Part shown: positions 10,817 to 21,800 of the stretch, piece after piece
How the letters are laid out: the number at the start of each line of letters is the position of its first letter
Position numbering within the stretch: position 1 is the first letter of the stretch
From: Gymnopus androsaceus JB14
Lineage: Eukaryota > Basidiomycota > Agaricomycetes > Agaricales > Omphalotaceae
DNA length: 64,000 bases
Assembly: GCA_009733575.1 (NCBI GenBank)
Contig: ML769396.1
Coordinates: 325,217 to 389,216, forward strand
Direction: 5' to 3'
The notes under the pieces: generated by a model
What the model saw: the letters and a program-made list of their open reading frames with translations, nothing else
Database searches by the model: none
Told to the model about the DNA's origin: nothing
Translations under genes and position numbers: made by a program

Positions 10817-10910
10817 GCCTTCTTAACTCAGAGGTAGAACGTTGCACTTGTATGTGAAACTGCCAGATGCATGCAAAGGTCAGTTGTTTAATCCAACTTA
10901 GTAGGAGGCA
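10817..10910 (+). pseudogene. Diverged tRNA-Thr copy
   Basis: Acceptor arms and the TGT anticodon region are recognisable, with a different intron sequence. The A box is mutated (TTAACTCAGAGGTAGAAC), and four extra bases separate the T stem from the 3' acceptor arm. It is the most diverged full-length member of the local family. Confidence 0.65.
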
Positions 10911-11237
10911 TAATACCGAAACGATTTGTGCTGTGTTTATTTTTTGTACTCCGCTCCGACTGCTAAGTACCAAAGTCTTTGATTCTCCAGTGTCTGGATT
11001 AATCGTGAGGCTTGCTCAACTACCAACAAATATTGCAATTGCTACTAGACTCTAATGCATATTTAGAATTCCGCTTGCCAGTTACTGTGAGCACTTCCAC
11101 ACGGTCAATAAAACGTTACTGGAATCCACTTCGGTTTGCTCACGACTGACCGAAGCTAACTTCCTCTCTATCTGAAGTGAATCGCAACTCATAATAGGTA
11201 GATAAGTAAATATCTAAATTATTCCGACACTTGTTAT

Positions 11238-11339
11238 GACCCCTTAGCTCAGTGGTAGAGCGTGTGATTCCAGTGCATTTGCTATTGCTAACTGTATAGT
11301 GAATCCACAAGGTCGTCCGTTCAATCCGGGCAGGGGTCA
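11238..11339 (+). tRNA. tRNA-Trp(CCA) with an intron of about 30 nt
   Basis: Acceptor GACCCCT/AGGGGTC is fully paired, with D arm TAGCTCAGTGGTAGAGCG, TTCCA giving anticodon CCA, an intron after position 37, and T arm GTCCG-TTCAATC-CGGGC. The top anticodon-stem pair is an A-C mismatch, which lowers certainty slightly. It is the only non-Thr tRNA I can support in the left part of the window. Confidence 0.8.
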
Positions 11340-11851
11340 ATGACGGAATATGATTCCTATATACTCTATTTTTTACCTTTTTTTTCTCCATCTCAAAAAC
11401 AACCCAATCTTCTACTTATTTCTTCTAATTTGGTAAAAATTCCCCGAAACACTTCAAGTACCGCCGCGCATGCCGGCCGGAAGTTTCCGATTGACGCCTG
11501 ACAAATCATTACGCCGATCCTTTCTTGTCCTCCAGTCCACTTGAGGCATTCCCCAGTCGCTGGCCCGTACGAAAACTTGCAGGCACAGACTCAAGCTCAA
11601 AGTACCGGACAGCTATAAAGCTCCAACCCTTGTAGTGCTATTGGAAAGCTCTTACTAGCTGAAGGCTGGCTTTTCGCTAGTTTCCGACTCTTTCTCTAGT
11701 TCTCGAGGCAGTTTGCAGACTCGCTTGCGTGTCTGTCTTTTGTGCAAGTCGAGAATCTCAAAGAATAAAGGTACGCTCGTTTGTTGATGTTATTGTAAAA
11801 TCGGAATCAACAGCTTGCGAATAGTTTTCTCTCCCTCTGAAGGCTATCGCC
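11340..11851 (+). promoter_or_regulatory. Upstream region of the VNX1-like gene
   Basis: This 512-bp gene-free region is pyrimidine-rich near the start codon (TTTTCTCTCCCTCTGAAGG). A TATAAAG at about 11614 could be a core promoter element. A possible 5'UTR intron begins at GGTACGCTC (about 11770). The rest shows nothing recognisable. Confidence 0.4.
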
Positions 11852-14800
11852 ATGTCCAACCCGAATCCCAACATCCCTTCCTCTCCGTCTTCCGATGACG
11901 ATGAAGTCTACACAAGCTCGACCCCGACCCCTTTCAGCAATTTGCATGCACATCGTGGAGCGAGGTCGCCTCACCCACATCAACAGCAGCAATCCTCATA
12001 CTTCAGCTCTAGACATGGTCAGCGAGCTACGTCTCCAACTCCAAGACGACCAAGCTCGGCAACTAGACCTGCTTCATCAGCCACGCCAGCCCCAGCGCCA
12101 ATTCCGATCCTCATGCGTTCATCTTCTGCTCATTCCACACATTCTACGACTCAGAGGAGAGGTATGAGAAGTACCAGTGTCAGTTCCAGCTCGAGAGGGT
12201 TTAGAGATGATGAAGCTGTCAGTGAAGCGGATGAGGATGTTGACGCTGAACACAATGACCTTGACCCCTCATCCGCCGACCCCGAAGATGTTGACGATTC
12301 CGAGGCAGATACCGACACTGATGGAGACGGAGACGGAGACGCTACTCCCGTCATTAACAACCTTCGTGCCCGTCAATCCCTCATAAATGTCCAACATCCC
12401 TTTGGTCTACCCATCTGGAAACCTGCCTTGTACAAAAAATCGAGGTCGGTGACACGTTACGCTGATGAGGCTCTGCATTCCATACCTTCAGCGGAGGTAG
12501 AAAGGGAAGTGTGGAACATAGCCAATCTATGTTGGCTGTTTGGATTCGGATGGTGGATGGCAATTGTACTTGGGATTCTGGCGGGTGTCATGGGGTTAGT
12601 GGAGACGGTTGGGAGGGGCGTGATATACTTAGGGAGCAAATTGAGCGGGGAGAAGAAAGATGATGATGCGAACGCAGATGGAGACGCGGAACCAGTGCAC
12701 GGAGGAGGCTACACATCGCTGATCTTCGGATTAGCTTGGTACATCGCCTGGCCATTCGGTAAATACGTCGAAGGGGTCGTGGATGATGATGCGTTGGATG
12801 AATATGGGTATTACACACCGTACGAAGGGTATGAAGAGGAGGATGAGGAAGACGGACAAGGATCGAATCATACTGTACGCGAAGGCCCAGCCGGAGCTCA
12901 AAGCTCAGGCTCAGGCGACAGCAACAGCAACAACAACTCGTCATTCTCTACTATACGTGGCGTACCCGGTGCTGCTGGCCATCAGCAAACCTCCTCCTGG
13001 ATACCTACATCCGAGCACGAGCGGACTTCCCTTTTGCAGACTACCCCTGCCAAATCATACGGTGCTCTCTCCACTGCAGGGTTGGGTAAAACCACCCCTC
13101 CTTCGTCTTCCTCGTCATCTTCTCCCAATACGCATCCATCTATATCCCTTCCTTACTTGATCTCTCTACTAAACACCCTTATATTCTACATCCTCTTTTG
13201 CATTCTCATCACCCCTCTCCTGTTAATCGTATCCCTAATCTGCTGGGGCCTCGTTTTAACGATCCCCATGGCCAAGTTGAACTGGGCGCTGGTTAGGTGT
13301 GTTTGGGAACAGCCAAGGACTGTCCGGTTTTGTGCGGCGCCGGAAATAACAACTTTAGAGGATGAAGAACAAGGAGAGGACGGAATCGCACACGGAGACG
13401 GAGAGGTTGAGCCTGAGCCTGACACTGGTCTTTCCGCTTCCGTGACATCCATCTCCGCTCCTAAACTCCATCCTCGCTCATCCTACTACCCTACCAGCCT
13501 ATCTAAACCAGGTCAACCTCGAAGAGTAGTCCTCCTATGCACATACCGTGCCCTCGGTCTCAAATACTACAAATACACCATCGGAGGCGTCAATATCATG
13601 TTCGTCAACCTCCTCTTTGTCGTTTTCTTTGTGATATTCGATTGGGCTGTGTTGTTAGCGTGGAAGGAGGAGTTGGAGGAGGAGGGAAGGCCAGTCCCGC
13701 ATTTCTTGCACGCGGTTGCTAGCCAAGGCGTGATCTTCCTCCTCTCTTTGTTGAGTGTGATTCCGTTGAGTTACTTTATCGGTATGGCGGTGGCGTCTAT
13801 TAGCGCGCAGTCTTCGATTGGGATGGGAGCGGTTATTAATGCGACGTTTGGTTCGATTATTGAGATTTTGTTGTATTCGATTGCGTTGGTGAAGGGGAAG
13901 GGGAGGTTGGTGGAGGGGAGTATAGTGGGGAGTTTGTTGGCGGGAGTGGGGTTGATGCCGGGGATGAGTATGGTTAGTAGTGCGTTGAGGAGGAAGGTTA
14001 GTGTCTAGTTCTGGGGAATTGATGGAAGAACTGTACTGACTACAACTTATTTTTTTTTCGTTCGCAGGAAACCCGTTTCAACGCTGGTAGCGCGGGAGTC
14101 ACTAGCGTCATGCTCATCATGGCGATTGTAGGAGCCTTGACGCCGACGTTGTTCTATCAGACTTATGGGAATGTGAGTATCATTTTCAGACTCGTTGTCG
14201 ACTTTGGTAGAGGTCGTTTTTCTGTTTCTTTATGTTTCGCGAAGGATTTTTCGTGACTCTTGCTTTTGATAGCCTCTGTTACTTCCCGTCCTCCGACGTT
14301 CTTCGTTTCTTTGCGTTGCTGTGCTTTCGTCGTTCATCGTTGTGATTTATTTCTCTTTTTTCTTCCTTGTTTTAATCACGATTCCTATTTTCGTTTACTG
14401 ACTTGCCCCGTGCAGTTCCAACTAATCTGCACAGGCTGTCCGAACACACCATCTCTCACCCAGCTAAATAAACCCTGGGTCTGCGATCAATGCTACTACC
14501 AGCATCCCGACCCCGTCCACGACCCGTTCTATCAGTCGACGGTGAAGAGTCTGATGTTCTTTTGTGCGGCTGTGTTGATCTTCGTGAGTCTCCCATCTCT
14601 TCTCCAATATCGAGTTTTCCCTAACTTCTCAAAACACACAGTCCTACCTCGTCGGTCTCTGGTTCTCCCTCCGCACACATGCATCCCAAATCTGGCAGAA
14701 CCCGCAGCAGTTATTGAATCCGATGGATCTGCATACGCTGCCTGTTCATAATCCTCATCTTGCTGGTGTCCACCCACATGGCGCCGGTGGAGTAGGCGGC

Positions 14801-16427
14801 AACGATCGCACATCGCTTTACACCAAATTCATCCCACCCGTGCCTGCGACTGTGAAGACATTGAGTCGGAAAGCGAGTAGTATCATCGGAGGAGGCAAAC
14901 ACCAAATCAATACTAGCAACGCGCCTCGTACACCGGCATCACCGACCTACCAAAGGAGGGTCTCGTATGCTCCTGTTCCTGCTACCGGTGGTTCTGCGTC
15001 CATGACTATTCCCATCCCTCCTCAAAACCTGACCGGAACCAGCACCGGAACAGGAACTGGGTTTACACCACTCCTCGAGTCCGTCGACCAAGCAGTCAAG
15101 TCCCAGACCATGCCTTCTCTACAACTTCCTGAATCTGCATCGGGCACTGCGTCGGGCACCAACACCTGCACCACGCTCAACGTCACCACAGACGACTTTA
15201 CAAGGGCTGTGGCGGTGGCTACTGTTAGTGCTTTGAAGCTCCAACAGCAGCAGCAACTAGCCCATTCACAGCAGCATCCAGGCTTGAGAACCGGATACAG
15301 TCATAGTCCGGCACGGATGCGGTCGAGTGGTGGGATGGAACCTGTTGCACATGGTCACGGTGTCGGGGCTACTGCTCATGGTGTCGCGCACGCTGAAGGT
15401 GCCGGAGGAGGCCACGGAGGTCACGACGCACCCAGCTGGAGTCGATTCACGAGTGCAAGTGTGCTGTTGGGTTGTACGGCTTTGTATGCGGTTATTGCCG
15501 GTATGTTTCCCTCTTGTTTCTCTGACTCTCTTCTCGTCTTCTTACCTGCCTTCCTCAACAGAAATTCTCGTCGATGTGATCGACGTCATCCTCGGTGACT
15601 CTGGGTTGGACGAAAAGTTTTTAGGAGTGACACTTCTTGCGCTAGTGCCCAATACGACAGAGTTCATGAATGCGATTTCGTTTGCGCTCAATGGAAATAT
15701 TGCGCTGAGGTATGTGTATTCTTATCGGTTACGTTTACTGTACACTCGTTCTTTATGTTACTTTCACTTCCGTTTGTCGGTTTTAAACCCTACCTGCTCC
15801 TTCTCTTTCTTTTTTCGTCAACTCTGACGCCGCTGCCTTCTGTTGACACTCATTTCTTGACCCTGATTGACTGACCACTTTCTGCAGTATGGAAATCGGT
15901 TCCGCATACGCTCTTCAAGTCTGCCTACTCCAGATCCCCGCTATGGTCGCGTTCTCGGCTTGGTGGTTCCCAGATAAGATGGGAGAGGTTGCGCATACTT
16001 TTTCGTACGTGCTTTATTTCCTTCCTTTCCTTTCCAGCGTCTGATATAATCTTCCCTTCTCATCGTTCTCTCCCTTCCTTCTTCACATCGTCCGTTCGCC
16101 CTTGCATAGACTCATCTTCCCGCGCTGGGACGTCATCGCCATCATCCTCTCGATGTTTTTGTTGACGTATACATATATCGAGGCTAAGAGTAATTATCAT
16201 CGGGGAGTATCCTTATTCTTAGGTGTGTATTTGTTTTCCTCTCCCATTCCTGCTGCTTATCCTACTCCTACACCCGCAGCTACCTCGTCCTCATCGCCGG
16301 ATTCTACTATGCTCCTCGTGCGGAAGACATTCACTCCGATATAAATCCACTGTCGTCAGGCTTGGTACAACAATTCGATTCGTTGACGTTTTGGGAGTAT
16401 GCTAGGTGGTGGCTGACTTCGTTGTGA
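11852..16427 (+). CDS. VNX1: VNX1/CAX-type vacuolar cation/H+ exchanger, about 1268 aa
   Basis: This CaCA-superfamily antiporter resembles the yeast low-affinity vacuolar monovalent cation/H+ exchanger Vnx1 and probably exchanges Na+, K+ or Ca2+ for H+ at the vacuole. Eight exons: 11852-13996, 14068-14172, 14416-14583, 14642-15500, 15562-15709, 15888-16004, 16110-16226, 16280-16427; frame is continuous. The N-terminal 200 residues are low-complexity and acidic. Hydrophobic helices are near residues 220, 290, 432-474 and 578-603. Alpha-repeat 1 (MGAVINATFGSIIEI) is near 658 and alpha-repeat 2 (VPNTTEFMNAISFALNGN) near 1121. A long His/Gln-rich loop separates the halves. A paired CxxC segment (CTGC...CDQC) follows the first repeat. 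The seventh donor (GTATTT) is weak but keeps the conserved YLVLIAGFYYAP frame. Broken pieces of this gene recur at 28170, 29953 and 32500. Confidence 0.85.
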
Positions 16428-16949
16428 TTGGTGGCTGCAATTGGCGCGTCTCTCTGATTCGTCGGACATTTTCTTACAAAAGTTTTATCCTTTTTATTCT
16501 GTTTCCGTTTCGATTTCTTGTCTTTATTATAAAGTTTCAATTTCATTCTCAACTCCCTCCCTCCTTGAAACGCATCCCACCTTACCGTTTATGATATATC
16601 TCCCCGTAATGACCCATCACGACCTTATTATGACCTTTTCTAAAATTCTTTCCCTGTTCGCCTCTCTGCCTCTCATTATTCGCATCCCGACCATTCGACT
16701 CAGTTTTCTCGAATTCAGTCATCCAATTAATAATCCCTTCCTTCGTTTTCAAAGTCTTATTTTCTTTGTGGTACCAGATGCATCCTCATTCTCATATTTT
16801 CGGAGTCAAATACCAACACCATTGCAATACAACATCTTTGTACATACTTCACATTCTAAAAGATTTCTTAGCATTAGGACCAGCAGTGTTCTTTCATCGA
16901 ATACTGCGACTAAGTAACAAACGGCGGGCTATGGCTATGGCTACCAATT
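16428..16949. repeat. VNX1 downstream region, duplicated at 19383-19840
   Basis: This region serves as the 3' flank of both VNX1 (plus) and the first amidohydrolase gene (minus), so the two genes converge. From about 16458 (GATTCGTCGGACATTTTC) it is repeated with small indels at 19383-19840. No gene is visible. Confidence 0.75.
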
Positions 16950-18360
16950 TTACTCATTCAACTTCAACAGTCCAATCGCCGTCTCCCTCGTAAACTGTCT
17001 CATTTCCTCCCTCGTCAACACCCGCCCCTCCTCAAGCTCATCAAGAAACGCCTTCCCATCCTCCATCTGTACAAACGGATAATCGATTGAATACATCATC
17101 CTCTCCAAACCGATCTCCTTTCGATGGAATTCAAGGAGGGATGGGTTGAACGAGCCGGAACAGGTTTCCCAGATATTGGTGTGGAAGTAGGTTGAGACAT
17201 TGAGGAGCATGGGCATTCCATTGGATTTTTGTTCCGCAAGGGCTATCGGTACATTAAGTATTAGTTTGAAGAAAAATTACACCGACTCCATAGTGCGTAC
17301 ATTTGTCAATGCGATCCAAGTCGGAGGGAATACGTTCTCCCATATGACCTACGATGACTTTTAAAGTCGGGAAACGACTGTGCGGCGTGGACATCAGAGA
17401 GGGAAAGAAAGAACACAAGTAGAGAGAAACCACTCACTCAAAGACTCCATTCGTACACAACCCCAAAACATGAGTTGACAGTGTTGCAGAGAATTCTTGT
17501 GCAGGGCCTTTTAACCACGGCACTTGGGTGTAGAAAAGAGTCGATATGGGTGCGACATTGTTCCGAGGGTGAAAGTAAACTGGAACATCAAGCTCGGTGA
17601 CTGTGTCCCAGAATACGTCGTACTCTGGCTGATAGAAGAATAGAAGTGTATCTGTGCGTAGATGACATCGTTGATGAGAGCAAGTTTCAGAGCATTGTCA
17701 GTACATACACCGTACTTACCATTAGTCTGCTGATAATCATTAACCAGTGCTCCCAGGAATCCCAGTTCTTGTATGGCCCGTCTCAACTCTACTGCCGCTG
17801 CAGAAGCATTGTGCATTGAGAGGGCAGCGAATGCGCCGAATCTCCCGGTGATATTCGGGTGAGAAGAGTCATTGTATATCTGAGCAGCGAGCTGGTTGTT
17901 AAGGCTGATTGCCATTGACTCGGCAGTGGCTGGGTCGGAGATTCCTTGGATGCAGGGGGAGGAGCAGGAGAGGGCCATCTATATGCAATGAATAAAAGCA
18001 TTAAAGATCAATACATTATGTAGACTTACAAAATCGACGCCGTTCTCATCCATACGAGTAAGTCGTTGATCATAGATATCAAAGAGGTCAGAATTGAGCT
18101 CTGCGACGGTTAAACCGGCTTCTGGAACACTGAGCACAGCAGTATGCATTGGTACGCCACGATCATAGTATTGATATAACTCACTTTACACTCAACTCTG
18201 GAATGGTCCATGCCTCTTCTATAGCGATAGAGCCTTTTCCTGTATCGTGCCATTTTATTTTGTGGGTATCGGCGCGCTTTGAGGAGACAGAAGTGATAAA
18301 ATACAGTGTGTGGAGCAGTGCCAGTGCGATAGCCGACATTTGTCCTCGAAGAAAAATCAT
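16950..18360 (-). CDS. Secreted amidohydrolase-2 family protein (2,3-dihydroxybenzoate-decarboxylase-like), copy 1, 372 aa
   Basis: It belongs to the ACMSD/2,3-DHB decarboxylase branch of metal-dependent amidohydrolases, which act without oxidation on small aromatic carboxylates. Six exons on the minus strand (18360-18185, 18129-18030, 17978-17720, 17651-17438, 17377-17301, 17242-16950) keep one frame. Expected metal and active-site residues are present: IEEAW near residue 49, YFHPR (His206), GHMGE (His261) and SIDYP (Asp329). The N-terminus has a hydrophobic signal-like segment (IALALLHTLYFITS), unlike cytosolic family members, so secretion is likely. The substrate is unknown. Three paralogues follow at 24513, 30190 and 32743, and the block 16.88-19.38 kb is nearly identical to 24.44-26.94 kb, implying a recent duplication. 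Confidence 0.85.
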
Positions 18361-19382
18361 GCTAAAATAGTAGCAAGATGTTAGTAAAGCAGTTGATGAA
18401 ACTTTTTAAGGGTTTTTATACCTACCTAGTTCGCAAATATGTCAAGGACTTCGCGGAAAACTGCGGCCATTGAATAAAACTGATACGTTCGGTAAAACTG
18501 GACTAAACTCATCGTTAGCACTTACAGCCTCAAGATCAGTAAACGAGTGCCTGGAGGTTTTCCAGCAGATATTGTAGCATGATTATTCCCAAGACTTATG
18601 GAACAGTTTGATTTTTTAAACCTCTAGTCCTATGAATACATTTCCTTCAATTTTGACTCGATATCGTCAATGATCAACTTACCTGTGGCGAACCTGTGGG
18701 CTGCTTTTAGCGCAAGCTTTTTCATAGCTGTGACAGGAATCTGCAGATGCAGTGCAATTAGCAGAGCGCAGAGCGCGCATGGTTGATATCATTGTCGAAG
18801 TTGGAGGATGAAACGGAGTAAACGCACATCTGCGGGATCATATGATGCCAGGGAAGGGCATGTATATGGCGAATCATCTCAACTGAGAACATTATCGCTA
18901 TGTTTCTGGTCCCATAAACATCATCATTTAACCCGATTATCCATTAATTTTCTGGATGAGTGAAGAATCTCTGACATTCTCAGTGAGAGTAATGCGCCAG
19001 ATGCTTTCCAAAGATTGATTTGCTAACTGGTATCATACCATGAAGATCTAACAAGTTATTAAAGATCACCCAGACTAAGATAGCAAAAAGATTTATAGAA
19101 AACTAGACCACAATACGACGCGGAATCTCATTGACATACAGTACTAACCTTAAAAATCACATCCAATGGTGTCCTTTACCAATCTCTCCAGTAGACCTAA
19201 TTGCCTCGAAAATTCAAATGATTATTTTTAGTTCTTTTTCGAGGAGGTTGTGTTCGATTTGAGTTCCCCTGGACAAAATTATTCGCACGAACACTCTGAT
19301 TTCGGTTGTATCCATCATTGCATTTCGATTTCGGGTATCCGGCCCTACTGCACTGATACAGGCGCTAGAATAACTAATAAAT
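18361..19382. repeat. Upstream region of amidohydrolase copy 1, in the recent duplication
   Basis: No gene is seen in this 1-kb stretch. It is nearly identical to 25923-26937. Its segment 18843-18990 appears inverted at about 27497-27650, and 19165-19255 appears inverted inside 21400-21540 and 27330-27460. These are parts of a dispersed repeat of unknown class. Confidence 0.65.
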
Positions 19383-19840
19383 CTGAATTCGTCGGACATT
19401 TTCTAACAAAGTTTTATCCTTTTTATTCTGTTTCGCGATTTCTTGTCTTTATTATAAAGTTTCAATTTCATTCTCAACTCCCTCCCTCCTTGAAACGCAT
19501 CCCACCTTACCGTTTATATAATCTCCCGTAATGACCCCTCACAAGAACTTGTTATGACCTTTTTCTAAAATTCTTTCCCTGTTCCCTCTCCTCTCATTAT
19601 TCGCATCCCACCACGACTCAGTCTCGAATTCAGTCATCCAATTAATAAACCCTCCCTTCGTTCTCAAATCTTATTTTCTTTGTGGTACCAGATGCATCTC
19701 CATTCTCATATTTTCGGAGTCAAATACCAACATACCACAATACAACATCTTTGTACATACTTGCATTTTCAAAAGATTTCCTAGCATTAGGACCAGCAGT
19801 GTTCTTTCATCGATAGTACTGCGACGAAGTAACAAGCGGG
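19383..19840. repeat. Second copy of the VNX1 downstream region
   Basis: It matches 16458-16905 with many small indels and begins immediately after the end of duplication unit 1, so the units were in tandem. The match stops at GTTCTTTCATCG...AACAAGCGGG and resumes at 24445, on the far side of the candidate RiPP locus. Confidence 0.75.
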
Positions 19841-19850
19841 AAGCCAATGC

Positions 19851-21800
19851 TCACGGACCATCGTCATTGACATTCGGATTGGTATAGGCGTAAGCGGCAT
19901 TGTTGTCTCTCTTCTCGCAGGATAAGTCAGAACTCCAGAATGGAAACCAATGGTCATGGACTAACCTTAGTGGCATCGTCATTGACGTTCGGATTGGTAT
20001 ATGCGTAAGCGGCATTATTGCCTCTCTTCTTGCCAGGATAAGTCAGAACTCCAGAGTGGAACCAATGGTCATGGACTAACCTTAGTGGTATCGTCATTGA
20101 CGTTCGGATTGGTATATGCTAAGCGGCATTATTGCCTCCTCTTCTTGCCAGGATAAGTCAGAACTCCAGAGTGGAAACCAATGGTCATGGACTAACCTTA
20201 GTGGCATCGTCATTGACGTTCGGATTGGTATATGCGTAAGCGGCATTATTGCCTCTCTTCTTGCCAGGATAAGTCAGAACTCCAGAGTGGAAACCAATGG
20301 TCATGGACTAACCTTAGGTGGCATCGTCATTGACGTTCGGATTGGTATAGGCGTAAGCGGATTGTTGCCTCTCTTCTCGCCAGGGNNNNNNNNNNNNNNN
20401 NNNNNNNNNNATCATTGGTCCAAGGGGTACTATCGATGACCCGGAAGTTAAAAAAAAATGTCTATATAGAAAAAGTTTTGCAGTTCTCAATGGATGGCTC
20501 CCGGATTTTGGGAGAATATATTTAAGATATTAAAGAGTCTTTCCATGAGCTTTGGTGATTTTTAAGAGACATTTGGAAGGATACCAGAGGGAGCCGACGA
20601 GACCCTTGAAATTGGCGGAGAAGTTAAAAGAGCGCTTAACGGCAATTGGCAGTGTCTGAAACTGCACTTTTTTGACATTTCTGCTCGCGAAACCACAACC
20701 ACACGTCGGGCACCTTAACAGGCTGGCATTACTAATTATATAAATGTACAAAAGGTGGTGTTAAAATCTTATACCTGCCCGTGAAGTATTTGTGGCTCTA
20801 AAAATCAAGAAGCTCATGTGAACCTGAAAACAGTGTGATTTTGCACAAGTTCAAAAATCCTGAATTTTTTCCTCGCAATATTCCTTCAAAGTAAATAGAC
20901 AGATGCCTTTAAAACATGTACAACACCTTATATTAAAAGTCTTAAGCAGAAAGAGTGCGAGTTGCAAGCACCGCAAGCGATTTACTGTGGTTTTTTTAAC
21001 TTCCGGGCCCTTTTTAACTTCCGGGTCATCGATAGTATGTGAAATAAAAGTATTGGCATCGCATTGTCTTTAAGGTTTATTTGAGCTGGGAAGCTCTATA
21101 TTGGCATATTTTTCCGATTTTATTCAGATTTATACTGTTTATACTACCTACCTTCCTAAAAATTTGGGGGGGAGGGGCGTCTGTTCCAAAGAAAAAAAAT
21201 GAAAATGATGCACAATTAATGGCTCAATTGATTAAGAATAAGGTCAGAGAAAAAAATCATTTTATTTCCCACTAAAGTTCATATGTTGCAGGAATGACTG
21301 ACTCTAGATATAAATGGACTTCATATTTGGATCCAAAACTCATTCAAAACAACATGATGTCAAAAAAAAAATAACATACCACTTGCATTGATCACTGTGA
21401 ATTCAGGTGGAGAAAGTTGATTCAGAGATGCAGGACCCAATCAAACACAACCCCCTCGAAAAAGAGCTAAAGCAAATCATTTGAATTTTCGAGGCAATTA
21501 GGTCTGGAGAGATTGGTAAAGGACACCATTGAGTATCTCTCTCTTCTCGCCAGGGTAAGTCAGAACTCCAGAGTGGAAACCAATGGTCATGGACTAACCT
21601 TGGCGGCATCGTCATCCCCGTAAGTAATAGGGACGCGGTGTTCCAAAGCAGCAGTGTCGCCTTTCTGTTTGTTCTACATACTCAGTCAAAACTCTCACCG
21701 CCTGCATGTAGAAAACATAGTTTACCTTGTTCACCTCTGTGGGAAATGCAACAGTGACACAAACAACAGCAAGTAATACTTGGGATAAAAGGAACTTCAT
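19851..21800 (-). CDS. Candidate repeat-containing RiPP precursor (dikaritin/UstA-like); gapped and possibly interrupted
   Basis: The gene starts at ATG 21800 with a signal peptide (MKFLLSQVLLAVVCVTVAFP). A leader exon follows after a 61-nt intron, ending DDDAAK before a GTTAGT donor. At 20385-19851 five tandem units of about 116 bp each hold a 53-nt GTTAGT...AAG/GAG intron and a 63-nt exon. Each exon encodes Lys-Arg, then a segment with the core YAYTNPNV and the tail NDDATK. The last unit ends NDDGP and TGA at 19853-19851. Dibasic KR sites suggest Kex2 cleavage in the secretory pathway into near-identical peptides. Units next to the gap carry compensating 1-bp indels. Between leader and repeats lie the 25-N gap and an inserted repeat with its own MITE (20411-21540), so leader and repeats may be one interrupted gene or two gene copies. 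Confidence 0.6.
19866..20385 (-). repeat. Tandem array, five units of 115-117 bp
   Basis: The phase-marking motif ATTGACGTTCGG (plus strand) occurs at 19866, 19981, 20096, 20212 and 20329. The consensus unit is 116 bp, which is not divisible by three. Coding is kept only if the 53-nt segment with a CTGAC branch site is removed as an intron. The array runs into the assembly gap, so the true copy number is unknown and probably larger. Confidence 0.9.
20386..20410. other. Assembly gap (25 Ns)
   Basis: A run of 25 N lies at the edge of the tandem array, which is where collapsed repeats are expected. The real length is unknown. Confidence 0.99.
20411..21540. mobile_element. Dispersed repeat copy (partner 26937-27467), containing a nested MITE
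   Basis: Outside the nested MITE the sequence follows 26937-27467 from ATTGGTCCAAGGGGTA to GGTAAAGGACACCATTG. Its right end abuts a partial unit of the precursor repeat (CTCTCTTCTCGCCAGGG), so it appears to be inserted in that gene. The termini CATTGGTCC and CAATGGTGTCC (inverted) resemble weak terminal inverted repeats. No coding capacity is visible. Confidence 0.65.
20430..21035. mobile_element. 606-bp MITE with TA target duplication
   Basis: Terminal inverted repeats begin CTATCGATGACCCGGAAG on the left and read the same inward from the right; the right end has a second TTTTTAACTTCCGGG. TA flanks both ends (20428-20429, 21036-21037). The paralogous sequence at about 26952 (CCAAGGGGTATG) is the empty site with one TA. 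A TA duplication fits a Tc1/mariner-type element. No transposase is visible. Confidence 0.85.

Noticed and set aside
209..10910. tRNA-Thr copies as a tRNA-derived SINE family
   Set aside because: Similarity extends upstream of the tRNA start, no poly-A or target duplications are seen, and copies are confined to 11 kb; segmental duplication fits better, though not proven.
12588..12944. Antisense ORFs over VNX1 (and likewise over CDC25 at 54709-55093, 55650-56267 and 56648-57199)
   Set aside because: They are low-complexity shadows of strongly coding, biased exons on the plus strand.
16441..16917. 158-aa ORF downstream of VNX1
   Set aside because: It lies in the duplicated non-coding flank; the second copy at 19383-19840 has indels that break the frame.
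19866..20385. CRISPR-like array
   Set aside because: The units are contiguous tandem repeats without unique spacers, in a eukaryotic genome.
20116..20439. Plus-strand 107-aa ORF across the tandem array and the gap
   Set aside because: It reads the repeat on the wrong strand, includes N residues and contains no signal; the minus strand gives the spliced KR-core frame.
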